64,000 nucleotides of DNA from Whitmania pigra. Its lineage: Eukaryota; Annelida; Clitellata; Hirudinida; Haemopidae. A model generated the notes under the pieces. It was not told the origin of the DNA. It did no database searches and worked only from the letters and a program-made list of their open reading frames with translations. This document shows, one piece after another, positions 53,101 through 64,000 of the stretch. Position numbers and translations under genes: made by a program. The DNA lies in NCBI GenBank assembly GCA_021613335.1, contig JAJTWR010000251.1, positions 2,935,001 to 2,999,000 on the forward strand, written 5' to 3'. How positions within the stretch are numbered: the first letter of the stretch is position 1; each line of letters starts with the position of its first letter.

Positions 53101-56100
53101 AACTATTCGCATGACAACAATGACTTATTTTCTATAACCATTACCTATTTTAATTATTATTATTATATTTTTTTTTTGTTTAAGTTCTCATAAAGTTTAT
53201 TTTAATATTATTATAATTATTATTATACTCACTGCAAGAACCTCTTCAAGTATGGCTGACTGTCACTGACCCTCTTCGAGTAGGGGAAGGAACTACCTGC
53301 CATGTACCCTTCCAGACTGTGGCGGATGTTCTCAACCGAGGGATACACCTGTTGATAATGATGATGATGATGAGCAAGTATAGTTGCTAAGGTGGCAAAT
53401 AGTAATGATGGTACAATGGTGGTGACGATGATGATGATGACTGCATACAGTAAATTCATGCTAATGATACTGATAGCAATGAAGATTATGACAATGAGAC
53501 CTGGTATTTAGAAGTAATAAAGATAGCTGTGTACACCTGGTAGCACTGGAGACTATGATATACACCTGGTAATAATGATGATGATGACAACTGTCATGGC
53601 TTTCCACAGATCATCATTCATAATTACATGCAATGGGTTAAATGACCAATCTGTGATGATCATGATAATGATTACCAATGAATGCATCCACTACGGTTGA
53701 TGATGACGATGTTGACATCTGCGATGACAAAGATGATGACCATGTTTAAGCTTCCCCTAACATGGTGATGATGATGACTACATCGGTAATGATGATTATG
53801 AATATGCTTACTCTATCATCGATGGTGGTGATGATGATGGTTGCATCGGTGATGATGAACGATATCCCCAGTGTTCAAGCCACACTGCAGCACAACATCA
53901 ACAAAGCAGACTCAAAGTCAGCTCATGATCGATGCCACTTCACAGGGACACAATTTTTCACAATTTGAAAAAATGAAACAAACATGAAATTGTAAATTAA
54001 CAGAAAATCACAAAATGATGAATAACTAAAACAAGAAAAGAAACTCAATCCAATGAAATTCAGTTACAGCAAAATTTTTTTAGAATTTTTTAAATTTTAA
54101 AACCCATATTTTGTTTCAAATTTTGAGAAATAAAACTCAAAATCTTCAAAAAAATGTTGCTTCCTAGAACTGAAAAAAGTCTTTTTTTCTCAAAATTACA
54201 AGGCAGTTTTGAGTGCTGTGACATTAATCCTACTTCAACAGAGGTCTCTGGATCACGTATAATAATACTAATAATAATAACAAAATAATATATTTATGTA
54301 TTATAATGAACATGCTGTCCACATAAAAAAAATTCTATTTCTATATTTAAGAAATTACATGAACATATTTCACTCTCATTATGATCACATTCAGGCTTCA
54401 ATCATTCAAAACACTTTTTGAAATACTATGTGCTCAAACCATTTCAAGCAGAAACTACTCTCAATTATAATTAGAATTATTCATTGTTATTCAGTTAAAA
54501 TGTCACAACTTAATAATTATAATTAACACTATAATTATTATAATATAAATTATAATATATATAATAATAATTGTTCACACAGTTAAAGTACTAAAATCAC
54601 GATATTAATTATAATTATAATTATGGCATAATTACATGGCAAGGGAAGATTTTATTTCAAAGGTCTGAAAGAATGAATGTTCTCCATTTTTATCATGAAA
54701 AAGCATCCATGACGGGCAACAAATGCCAAGCTGGAGTCATGGAGAACAAGCACAAACGCGCACAAAAACGAAACAAAAATATTAACAGTGTTATTATTTT
54801 ATATCATCATAATCATCATCGCCATCATCATCATCCTCCTCATCATCACTATTATTAAAGTTATTATTGTGAGTACAATTTACATTGCAATGCTATTTTT
54901 CAAACAATGATTTATACCCATTGTCACATATTTATTACATATAATTTAACATAATTTTGTATTTAGTTGTAATTTTTAATATTGTATCGAGGAGAACCTT
55001 GAGGAATAGATAAAAACTAATGATGATTAAGTCAAAATGATGATCATGATCATGATGCTGATGAAAAGGATGAAAAGCTTTATAAAGTAAATTCAAATGA
55101 AAAGATTCCTGGATATTAATCATCTATGATGATGTCGGTGATGATGATGATGACGATGACGACGACGATAGTGATGATGATTAAATGATGCAAGTTAACA
55201 TGCAAGGACCTCGTGCATGATTGGAGCGAACGTTTAATGCGGGTGACTGACACATCACTTGATGGGCGGTTCTTGGGTGATTAATTCAAAAAACACATCG
55301 TTGAATGTCTCAGGAACATGCTGATGAACAAAACATCAAAAAGATAAAAAAGCAATTCCTTACAAGTTCTTATTAATTAACAACCAAATTTATTGAACTT
55401 ATTAATTGCGGCAGAAATAAAGTAATTGAGATTACATAAAACAACGGTTACAAAAAACATCAGGGATTGAAACTTCTTCAGGTCTAAGTATTTTAAAATA
55501 TTGCATTCATTGTAATCAGTCACAAATTACGAACAAACGCATCTTAAATGTCGACTGGAAATGAGAATAACATGTAATTGTTTTTTTATGCAAACAATTT
55601 TAAGGATGCGAATAAAAAGGAAAACAAAATAAAAAATTCAGCTCTTTAACCATTTTCATATACCATCCCCCCTATGCCAATCCAGTGGCAAAGAATCAAA
55701 GAATTATAAACAATTTCAAAGTTGAGTCACCATAATTTCAACACAGCTGAAAATACTCAAAAGCCAACTCACGAGTTTGAGGTAATCAGGCCTCGACAAC
55801 CCCTTGTCGCAGCTCGAAAGCGTGTCCACGAACTCCCCCGTCAGCCAAACCTCCGGGGCATTGCCCAGGGAGCCGATGCTCGACGTTTGACACACGACGC
55901 CCCATGACTTGTCCACCGTGGAAGAACTGCATTCCTTCTGGAGGATCTGAAAAGGGGAAAGAGTTTTTGATCGATTTGTTTTCATTAGTTGAAGATGAAA
56001 AGATCAAGTCAGTGAAAAGCCAAAAGAATTGCCTCCGCAAAAAGTGGTATCAAACGGTTGTCGAATGGTGGTGTCTGGTGTTTGTGAGTGACAATTTCTT

Positions 56101-59100
56101 TTGCAGTTTAGGTAGCTTCATTTTGAGAGGTGATTTTTTATGCATAATCAATAATAATAATAAAGTATTTAATATAAATTTAACTATTAATAAGATATGA
56201 ATAAAGTCTGTTTGTCCGTCAATCTATCTATAATTTAACATGTGAATAGAATAAATATAAATATACAATATCAACAATGATATCCAACCATAATTTAACA
56301 ACATCACTCCAATATTTAATTTTAACAATTGCAACTGCCCAAACGAGGATTGAACCAAGGTTGGCAACTCACCCGCCTGAGTTTCAAATGTCCATAATCC
56401 ATTCCCTCCCCACCGTTGGATGTTTTGTACCTCCCCGGTACGGACGCCACCAAGTAGACTCTGTTAATTTTAATTTTAATATCGATCTGCTTGATGGCAA
56501 CTGGTCTTGGAGGCAAGCAACAGTACAAACAGAATTCAATGAGCAAAATTAACTTATCCAAATTATGTTATCATAATTACAATTACGAGGCCAATCATTG
56601 GAATTTCATTTTGTAATACATCTTAGTTGTAATAAATTTAATTTACACTACTAATTTATTTTTATACTCAAACACTGTTACTCTGAAAACCCATCTCAGC
56701 AATCAAGAATCACCTCAATCATTCTAGAATAGGGAACAACGAGTGCATTGTACTGTAGCTGCTAATTACACAAACATATGGCAGCTGTCAACAGCCTTAC
56801 AAACAGGCAGACAAACAAACAAAACAAAACAAAAATCATTGTAAAATTTTAAATAAAATTTTGCAGCTTTGATAAATCATTTCAATTTCGTTCAAAAGTA
56901 ATTTGCAAGAACCTCGCGACAGAGAGATCGTGGCCATTAATAATTTCGATCCATTTATCAACCGAGGGTAGCTTGTACGTGGTCAGATATTCAACCAGAT
57001 CCTTCCCAAAGTTTGTGCCCTGGTCTTTGGAAAGGGGGAAGATGGTGCTGCCACACTTTGGGAATATGGGACTCATCCAGATGCTTGGAAGTAAATAAGA
57101 TATAACAACAAATAAAATAATATAAATAATAAATATAACAAATATAATAAAAATAACAAATTAAAATAAGAACTTAAAATATTAAGTGAACATTGCATGA
57201 GTGAATTGTGTCATGCAATAATATAAATTTAAGATAATTTAAAAGAGAAAATATATTGTTAAGCTTCGTGTTTTATTATAGTAATCAATCAACATTACAG
57301 TTATTACAGTAATCAATCAATCTATGTTATTATAGTAATCAATCAACATATATTATTATACTAATCAATCAACATACATTGTTATAGTAATCAATCAACA
57401 TATATTATTGTAGCAATCAATCAACATATGTTATTATAGCAAACAATCAACATTTATTATTATAGTTATCAATCAACATATATTATTATAGTAATCAATT
57501 GAATGACTCTCTTTAAACATTCACTCACCTTAGCAACTTAATTATCAACTAATTCACAGAATATTATTCCAATGATTTTCAGTAAATAAATATGAAAAGG
57601 GAATCTAAAATGAACCTTTGTGTCTTTTTTGTCCAGTCAGACTCAACCAAATTTGCTGTTGTTACGACAACCTTGAGGCCCTCCTCGTAAAGCAGAAGCA
57701 TCATCTTCCTAGGAAAACATCAACAGCAACAAAACATTTAATTCAATCTTAAATTTCAGATTCAAAAATCTCTAAAATGGACTGAATGACTACAGAGTTA
57801 ATTTGATGTCGAAAAAAAATAACAACGACAATAATAATAATAACAGCAACAACAATAAACACTTGAAATAAAAATATTTAATAGCTTCAAACAAAAATTT
57901 CAGAAACAGCTCAATGATTTAATAACACTTTTAATGACTTAAAAATCTCTAGAACCTCCTAGATGAAAACAACATTTTCCAAAATATCCCAAAAATAAAA
58001 AACAACATTAATTTTATTAAATTACCTGCTATTATTTTTATTAATTTTTATACTTTCGAAGCACAATTTACAAATCAAAATGACAGAATTCCATTAGAAT
58101 ATACAAAAACCCAGCAATCTTCTCAAATCTCACGTGTGGTGAGTGCCAAAAGGATAGGGCAACTTGGGTTCGCAAAGGACGATGTTGTCAAACTGACTCG
58201 CTTCTGCCAACAGCGGTTCTTTGTTCTTGCCCGTGAAACCTTGCACAATCAGAAGTGGTTTGGACCTGTTGTAATACCATAATAATGTAAATGTTTAATG
58301 ACTTACTTATTAGAAGAAATAAGAAAGGAAATCTTAAGAAAAATGTTATAATATTTACTTAATTCAATATTCAAATTAAATGCCAGGTATTGATTAACAT
58401 TGACTTGAGGCTAATTTAATTAAACATTACTATAGTTAAATGAAGAACCATAAAACTTAAACTTAAAGAAAATCACATTACAACATTAGAAAATTAATGT
58501 GAAATAACAGTGAAATAATTAAAAATATGAAAAACCTCTCATTTTCTGGGTATTGGCTGACAAGCCAAGGAATGTCTACCATGTAAGTGAACTGTGTAAA
58601 ACATTGACACAATTCAAACAACAATTCAGGCAAAAAATACAGCAATTGTGGTCAGAATTTGTGTGTTGTCAATTTATATTCTCACCTGAGCACTTCTGAT
58701 AAATTTTCTGCCTCTGCTGTTCAAGATATCTGCATATTTTAAAATCAAAAGCACATATGATTATTTAAATTTAATTTTTAAAATGAACAAATGTTTGATG
58801 AAATAAATGATAAAGCCAATTTAAATTTTGCTAAACCAGAAAACCAAGCTTAAATAACCCTTGGAACTAAAATCCACCTTTAATGCTCAAACAAGCTTCA
58901 TTGAAGCATTCTTCTATTCCTTCCACCTTATTGAAGTAAACTGAATAAGGATTTGTTGGCAGATTTCCATGAGCGGCACTGGAAGCAGATGCCATTTGTT
59001 GGGGTTTGGTTTTTGAAGGTTGGTCTTTCTTTCGGTCCACGATGGAGCATTCTTCTGTACTCTTGTTAAGTGAGCCTTCTGCAACGACAAAAAATTCACT

Positions 59101-59556
59101 TTGAACAAATTTGGTGAGGCTCTATCAGAAAGAATTACTGAGTGCATTTGGTTCAAATGCTATAAACAAGATAACAGGTACCATATCAATGAAAACTGTC
59201 TTATTGGATAATTTATGTTTCACACTTATGGAGTGGAAAATGCTTCAGAGCATATCCACAGCTTATGACGATTTGTTGTAATAATAATAATATAGCTGAA
59301 TAACATTTAAGCATCACAGACCCAAGCAAAACCCCAGCCTAGTTGCGTAGATATAAGGCATCATAAAATGTCATTTTCTTGCTCAAGAAGCAAAAGTGCC
59401 CTTCTCCTATACAAGTATCAAAAACCAACCGGGATGAAGATACTGCTGAAAATGATTCTCGTCTCTTCGGTAGCACTGCTTTCCGTATTTACATTTCGGA
59501 GGTTGAGCGGCACTGCCAGCCTCGTCAGGCCCCCTTTTTCTCCCAGCCGAAGCCAT
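48072..59556 (-). CDS. TDP1: Tyrosyl-DNA phosphodiesterase 1 with N-terminal PBZ zinc finger
   Basis: Fourteen exons join in phase to 522 residues: 59430-59556, 58878-59078, 58686-58729, 58536-58591, 58134-58265, 57616-57708, 56913-57083, 56373-56460, 55773-55946, 53233-53348, 49711-49818, 49158-49260, 48856-48937, 48072-48145. TDP1 hydrolyses 3'-phosphotyrosyl bonds to remove stalled topoisomerase I. Both HKD-type motifs are intact: H186-x-K188 in [16 protein letters not shown] with N206 (TTANL), and H416-x-K418 in [10 protein letters not shown] with N439 ([10 protein letters not shown]). Other family blocks are [35 protein letters not shown] and the end DKPWIYDV. Human TDP1 is 608 residues. 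Here the usual long N-terminus is replaced by about 90 residues with a PBZ finger: C22, C28, H35, H41 in [14 protein letters not shown] and FQQYLHP. The start is the first Met of that exon. All splice donors are GT, several GTGAGT. Confidence 0.95.
48938..49157 (-). other. TDP1 intron 12
   Basis: A 220-bp intron between exons 12 and 13; it contains nothing beyond splice sites. Confidence 0.7.
52595..53095 (+). other. tRNA-like sequence split by a transposon
   Basis: Removing the 404-bp element and one 9-bp repeat restores GGTGGCTGAGGGTTAAGGC (tRNA A-box/D-arm), then an anticodon-arm-like TTCAC / TTAAGAG / TGTGAA. A perfect T arm follows: TAGGA, loop GTTCAAT, TCCTA. The pattern resembles a tRNA-Leu(UAA). 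The acceptor stem does not pair, so it is a tRNA relic or SINE head. Confidence 0.55.
52617..53020. mobile_element. 404-bp TIR element (MITE) with 9-bp target duplication
   Basis: The left end GGTGACCCCTCATAACAGCC and the reverse complement of the right end GGCACCCCGTCATAACAGCC both continue into CGG(C/T)GACAAAATAGCCC. Flanks are GGCTGAGGG at 52608-52616 and 53021-53029, a perfect 9-bp duplication, as made by Mutator-like elements. The ends also contain repeated (AAAACAGCCC/AAAATAGCCC) units. There is no coding capacity. It lies in TDP1 intron 10. Confidence 0.88.
53349..55772 (-). other. TDP1 intron 9, 2.4 kb
   Basis: Rich in GAT/ATC triplets (about 53360-53440, 53700-53860, 54803-54850, 55120-55185) and AT-rich sequence. 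No exon or mobile element was recognised. Confidence 0.65.
57273..57500. repeat. 26-bp minisatellite in TDP1 intron 6, about 8.5 copies
   Basis: The unit is close to TATTATAGTAATCAATCAAC plus ATATAT, repeated with small changes. It fills most of the intron between exons 6 and 7. Confidence 0.9.
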
Positions 59557-61465
59557 TTAACAGATTAAGTCACTCGAAAGCCGCCAAAAACTTTCCAAAA
59601 CAAAAAATCTCAATCTCATTTGTTAGTTCTGTTCATGGCGAAAATGTCGCATGTTTATTTTTTTTGTAATTGTGAAGGGTGGTTATAAAAATTGTGATTG
59701 TTAACGAATTTTTTGTACTTAAAAGATGACGGTTTTGGAATTTATGCTCATCACAGAAATTCCGGGTCGGCATCGGATTTCGAAAAGAACTTTGAGAACA
59801 ATTTTTCATTTCTTGTTTTAAATTTAATTCTGTTTGAAACCAAAAATATGCGCCCACAAACATGAAACAAAAATCTTGTCTCGCACATCGGAGTTGCTGC
59901 AATAAATTATTGAACATTTTAACAAATGAGACAGCAAATTTTGCAAATAGGGCTAATTCAATTATTAAAGCTTGCTTTTTTAGTTATTTCTCGCCTTTTT
60001 AAAGCCAGAAGCCAGTATGAAAAGTGAACATACGAAACGAATTTTAATAACTTTTATGACATAACCCGAAAATTTATCAGATTGTCTAAAACATAAAAAA
60101 AAAAGATGAAACCTACTTCTAGATAACTGATGGTCATCTATTTCCAGACTTTCATTTAATCTCAAGAAATCATTCCACTCGATCGCGTTTCGAGAGCAGT
60201 AACCAAATGTTAGCCTGCTATTTATGAGCACTTCTCCCTGTGATGATCCCCCATTTCTCCTTGGCTTATAATAGTCATTAACTGCCAGGGGCCAGCCATT
60301 TGCGGGGAATGACGGGCATTCCGTTCATTGTTTTGGCGATTGCTCTTTCGGCATGAATATGGCGTCCACTTGCATGCAATCTGATCCTTTCGTCACCCCT
60401 TGAGTCCACTTTTGCGCTTGTTTATCACGCCGTTATTTGATCAAATGTGTCTGGAGTCTGTGAATGAAGACAGGATTTCATTTCCCTTTACACGGGGAAG
60501 GTCTGGATCTTAGACTTGGATTTGCTTGATAATCTGTAACCATTTAAGCTGTGATATACGTGGTAATATTTAAGGCATCTTGAATCAGGATGGAGAAATT
60601 CTCTTTGTTAAACATTTGTGAATACAATTGATGTGAACGTCCAACCGATGATGGCAACAATTTATCAAATAACTAATTAGCTTTAAATGAATGATGTAAG
60701 GGTTTGTACAATTAGAAAATAATTATTTGAAAATTTTAAAAACCAATATTTTATGAGAGAATGTTTTGCAATTTTTAAAGGATAATCCAAGATATTACTG
60801 AGGAGGAATCTGGGAAAATACTAAGATGAAATAATAAATGCATTATGATTTGTTTTTATATTTCTTTATTTTATTTTCTGAAATAATTAACCAAATCATT
60901 TATTTATTTAATTTCTCAGTACTTCAAATGTCACATGTCATTCCCAAAAGATTTACAGAGTAACATAAACACGTGACCGTTGGCATCTCCGATGGCAACT
61001 AACGCATTATAGCGCAATAACGTCATTACGGCGCTTCAACCTCACTCCGTAGCGCAACGAACGTCTGGAATCCAGCGGACCATCAATTAATTTCGCATTC
61101 CTGTGCTCACTCGTGCATGGCAAACCGGACGACATCTTTACGATCTCGGCGAGCAGTTAGGATGACCTTCACTTATCTCAAGGTTGGTGAAGTTTGAACT
61201 TTATGGCAAATGTCTTGCAGAATCCTTAGCCAGGGTAGTACGGATCACCCCGATGGGGCATACAAGATGGATGAAGGGAAACCAAGTGCGTATGCTGAAT
61301 TGATTGCAGATGTTGATTTGGAGTGATTTACATTGCCTTTATTAATATAAGATATACATTTATTGTTATTGATGTTAATTTATTACTATCATTAGTATAA
61401 TAACTAATTTTATTATAGGGTTTTGTGTTGTAATTCAATTAATCAAGTAATTAATTAAGTGCTTG

Positions 61466-61503
<38 letters not shown>

Positions 61504-62858
61504 TTTATTATACTTATAAATAAAACACGGCCATAACTAAGTCAAGAATTCATAATCGATAATCGTTGACTACAATTTATTTCCATCATTTAGCTTCATT
61601 TTAAATTTACCTAAACATTCATGCGCGTGATCAGCTTGCTTAACGCCACTTAGCGCAAGCATCAATCAACCGTTCATTTATTTAGCACAGCCCAGGGGGA
61701 ACTGCGTACGAGTCGCAAGAGCAATGCGCTGATTTATTGCGCTAGAGTCAAAAACAAACAAGAAATATGGAAATGGCGCAATATAATGGCAACTCTAGTG
61801 GTTAACTGTTGTTATGATTAATGTTGTTAACAATTAATGTTAGTATTATTATTATTTACTATTTTTATTTTGTTTTGAACAAATTAATTTACTGAGTTGG
61901 GTAATTTATTCACGATTTGTTTTTATATTGTTTTTTTTATAATATGTTATATTGAAATAGCTGTCATTAAAACATGTTTTATCGATTCATCAATTAACGT
62001 TAACCGATTTTAATTGATACTTAGAATTATGAAAATTTATTTATTAATACATAGTATATAATATGTTTAATTCTTTCAACCATTGTATAGAATCAATCGC
62101 AATCACAATATATCAATTTTAAATGTAATAATAATAATAATAATAATTAAAATAACAATAACTTGCTTAAATAAAATAACTTATTTATCCCTCCAAATAT
62201 TTATTTTAGAAATTAATTTTAGAATTCATCCAAATTAATTGAACGAGTTTCAAACATTCTAAAGTCGTATTTATTCAAAAATAATATATTAAAATGACAT
62301 ATTCACGCTAATAAAAGTGACGTAATCATGTTTAATGCACGTGCAAGTGCTAAAATAAATCCCAAACTGACAATCGTATAATTACATGAGATTAAATTCG
62401 GATTAAATTGTAATTAATAATAATCTGCCGTTGTTTATAAGCATTTTCGAGAGACGAACATACGAGATAATTAAATATTACTATTAGCAGCAATAATAAT
62501 AATACATAAAAAATAGCAAAAAATAGCATCATATTAATTAATTTTTAAAATCAATGTCATTCTGAGCAAACAATTAGACGAAGAAATTAATTATATAATA
62601 AGGCATTTAATAAGCGACCATCATCGTCATCATCATCATAAAAAGTTTGAAACTCAATGAAACCCATTTTATTTATCTTTTTAGCATTTCTTCCACCACA
62701 CTTAAAAACTCATTTCTAGTGAAAAACAGAAGCAAAAAGCAAGCCCAAACGTTGTGTTTTGTTATTCACAAAAAAATCTATGCCTCTATGACCTCATAAA
62801 TTATTCACGACTTCATTTAATATTCATGACCTCTTTCTAGCCAATCGCAATCATCCTT
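59557..62858. other. Intergenic region between TDP1 and the Ig gene
   Basis: It holds the TDP1 5' flank, a (TTA)n run at 61466-61503 and a GC-richer patch at about 60960-61300. Several GCGCAA/TTGCGC sites occur between 61000 and 61790. No open frame shows a domain; the 3' UTR of the Ig-domain gene occupies the right end. Confidence 0.5.
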
Positions 62859-63979
62859 TTAATCTTCTTCCTCTTCTTCCGACTCTGTCTCATATTCGTA
62901 TTCCTCGTCTTCGGCTGAATTTTTTTAATTATTTAAAGTCATTTAAAATTACTTAAACTTAATTGTAACTATATAAAATTATGTGATATTATTTGTTACA
63001 AGCATTACTAACATCGTAACATCATCAACTAACGGAATTTAAAAAGAAATGTTTGCACTAGTTAATGACTAGTTAATTATTATAATTATTACTAGCAATG
63101 TAGTTATAATATTAATATTATTATATTTATAACTATAATAGTAATATATTATATTATATTGTAATTAATATAATTAGTTTTGTTTGTAATAAATAGCATG
63201 AATTTCGTCATAACGCTAGTGCACATTGCAAAATTATTCTTTACAACAGCGATGTCAACAACAACAGCAACAACAACAACAACAAAAGGGGATGAATCCT
63301 TCTCTTCTCACCTGCGGCAACCAGACTAGCTGTGCAGCTCAGTTGTCCCCAGTCGTTCTTGATGACCAACTTGTACTGACCCTCGTCGGACTTGTCGACA
63401 TTTGTGATCTTCAGCGAGTACTTGGACTCTTCGGCAGAAACTGTCAGCTTGCCACCTGTGCTCAACTGAATTCCGTCTTTAAACCTATTTCGACAATAAA
63501 ATAATATACTTTAATATAATAATAATAATAATTATTATTTTTATTGGTCTGAGGCTTGGTGAGTCTTTGGAATTTATAATTATTTTTCTAATGGATTAAG
63601 AGCTGGAGTTAAGGATGGCGTGAGTTATGGATATTTATGATTTTGAAGTCATTTTCTAAAAAAATATTTGGATTTATAAACGTATTTTTATTTTTACTAA
63701 TTTAAAGTTTATACTGTATTAATAATAATAACAATATGATAATAATACTGGTAAGAATATTACCACACATTAATGTTTCGGTTCTGACAAATTTTGTATT
63801 ATTCGACTCTGAAGGTAGTATTGTATTACATTTAATCAATTAATCTTGCATAAAGAATTTCATAACCTACCATGAAGCAGTGCAAGGCACGGGGCTTGAT
63901 ATTTCACAGGAGAAAAGAGCTGTTTCTCCTACTTTCACAATTTGACTCTTTACTGGAGTCACAAAGCTTGGGGGGCCTC
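62859..63979 (-). CDS. Ig (I-set) domain protein, C-terminal three exons (titin/twitchin/MLCK type)
   Basis: Exons 63871-63979, 63312-63484 and 62859-62914 join in phase and encode about 110 residues ending at TAA. They form one complete I-set Ig domain. The A/B strands read PPSFVTPVKSQIVKVGETAL with the first Cys in FSCEI; W of the C strand spans an exon junction (TASW|FKDG); KYSLKITNVDKSDEGQYKLV carries the L-x-I and D.G.Y motifs. The second Cys of the pair is replaced: the Y-x-C position is YKLV. The protein ends in an acidic tail EDEEYEYETESEEEEED. An Ig domain followed by an acidic C-terminus is reminiscent of telokin/smooth-muscle MLCK and related giant muscle proteins; the exact family cannot be fixed from this piece. 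The gene continues beyond the right edge. Confidence 0.82.
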
Positions 63980-64000
63980 CTGAATAACAGTTACGACTAT

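Larger units (their letters stand above)
49819..53232 (-). other. TDP1 intron 10, 3.4 kb
   Basis: It contains ATC-rich sequence at 50342-50430, a short (TAA)n at 50156-50190, a perfect 11-bp stem hairpin at 51781-51807, degenerate CATT repeats at 52130-52235, and the TIR element and tRNA-like sequence listed next. I see no coding exon in it on either strand. Confidence 0.7.

Overview
This is nuclear DNA from an AT-rich invertebrate animal. The genes have GT-AG introns (84 bp to more than 8 kb) and typical metazoan products. The intergenic DNA and introns are packed with GAT/TTA microsatellites, minisatellites and decayed transposons. A spiralian such as an annelid or leech would fit, but that is an impression from gene style and repeat content; nothing in the window proves the species.

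I reconstructed six genes by joining exons whose splice phases agree. (1) 785-10731 (+): the 3' part of a D2-like dopamine receptor, from the DRY motif to the stop; earlier exons lie left of the window. (2) 21924-22649 (-): a single-exon Mist1/Dimmed bHLH factor. (3) 31694-34839 (+): a four-exon Tob/BTG anti-proliferative protein. (4) 37444-40757 (+): a two-exon, 724-residue protein with two membrane segments and a long Ser-rich tail, only tentatively placed by architecture. (5) 48072-59556 (-): a complete 14-exon tyrosyl-DNA phosphodiesterase 1 (TDP1) whose first exon encodes a PBZ (poly-ADP-ribose-binding) zinc finger. (6) 62859-63979 (-): the last three exons of an Ig-domain (muscle/titin-MLCK type) protein with an acidic tail; its 5' part lies beyond the right edge.

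Between the genes: a decayed non-LTR reverse transcriptase (about 70-660, -); microsatellites in the 8.3-kb receptor intron; a mobile-element cluster at 17.4-20.6 kb (non-LTR tail, inverted repeat around a tRNA-like unit, Tc3-like element, tandem SINE-like modules); a second cluster at 25.7-28.15 kb (a 156-bp near-identical repeat, non-LTR remnant, pogo/Tigger remnant); a 1,188-bp hAT element with a perfect 8-bp target duplication at 41.3-42.5 kb; and a 404-bp terminal-inverted-repeat element with a 9-bp target duplication inside a TDP1 intron, itself inserted into a tRNA-like sequence.

The genes are functionally unrelated (neuronal receptor, secretory/neuroendocrine transcription factor, mRNA-decay regulator, DNA repair, muscle), as expected for an animal genome. 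The most interesting observation is the PBZ-TDP1 architecture: a PAR reader fused to the enzyme that removes topoisomerase I adducts. Exon coordinates come from reading splice sites and conserved protein motifs by eye; no alignment software was run.
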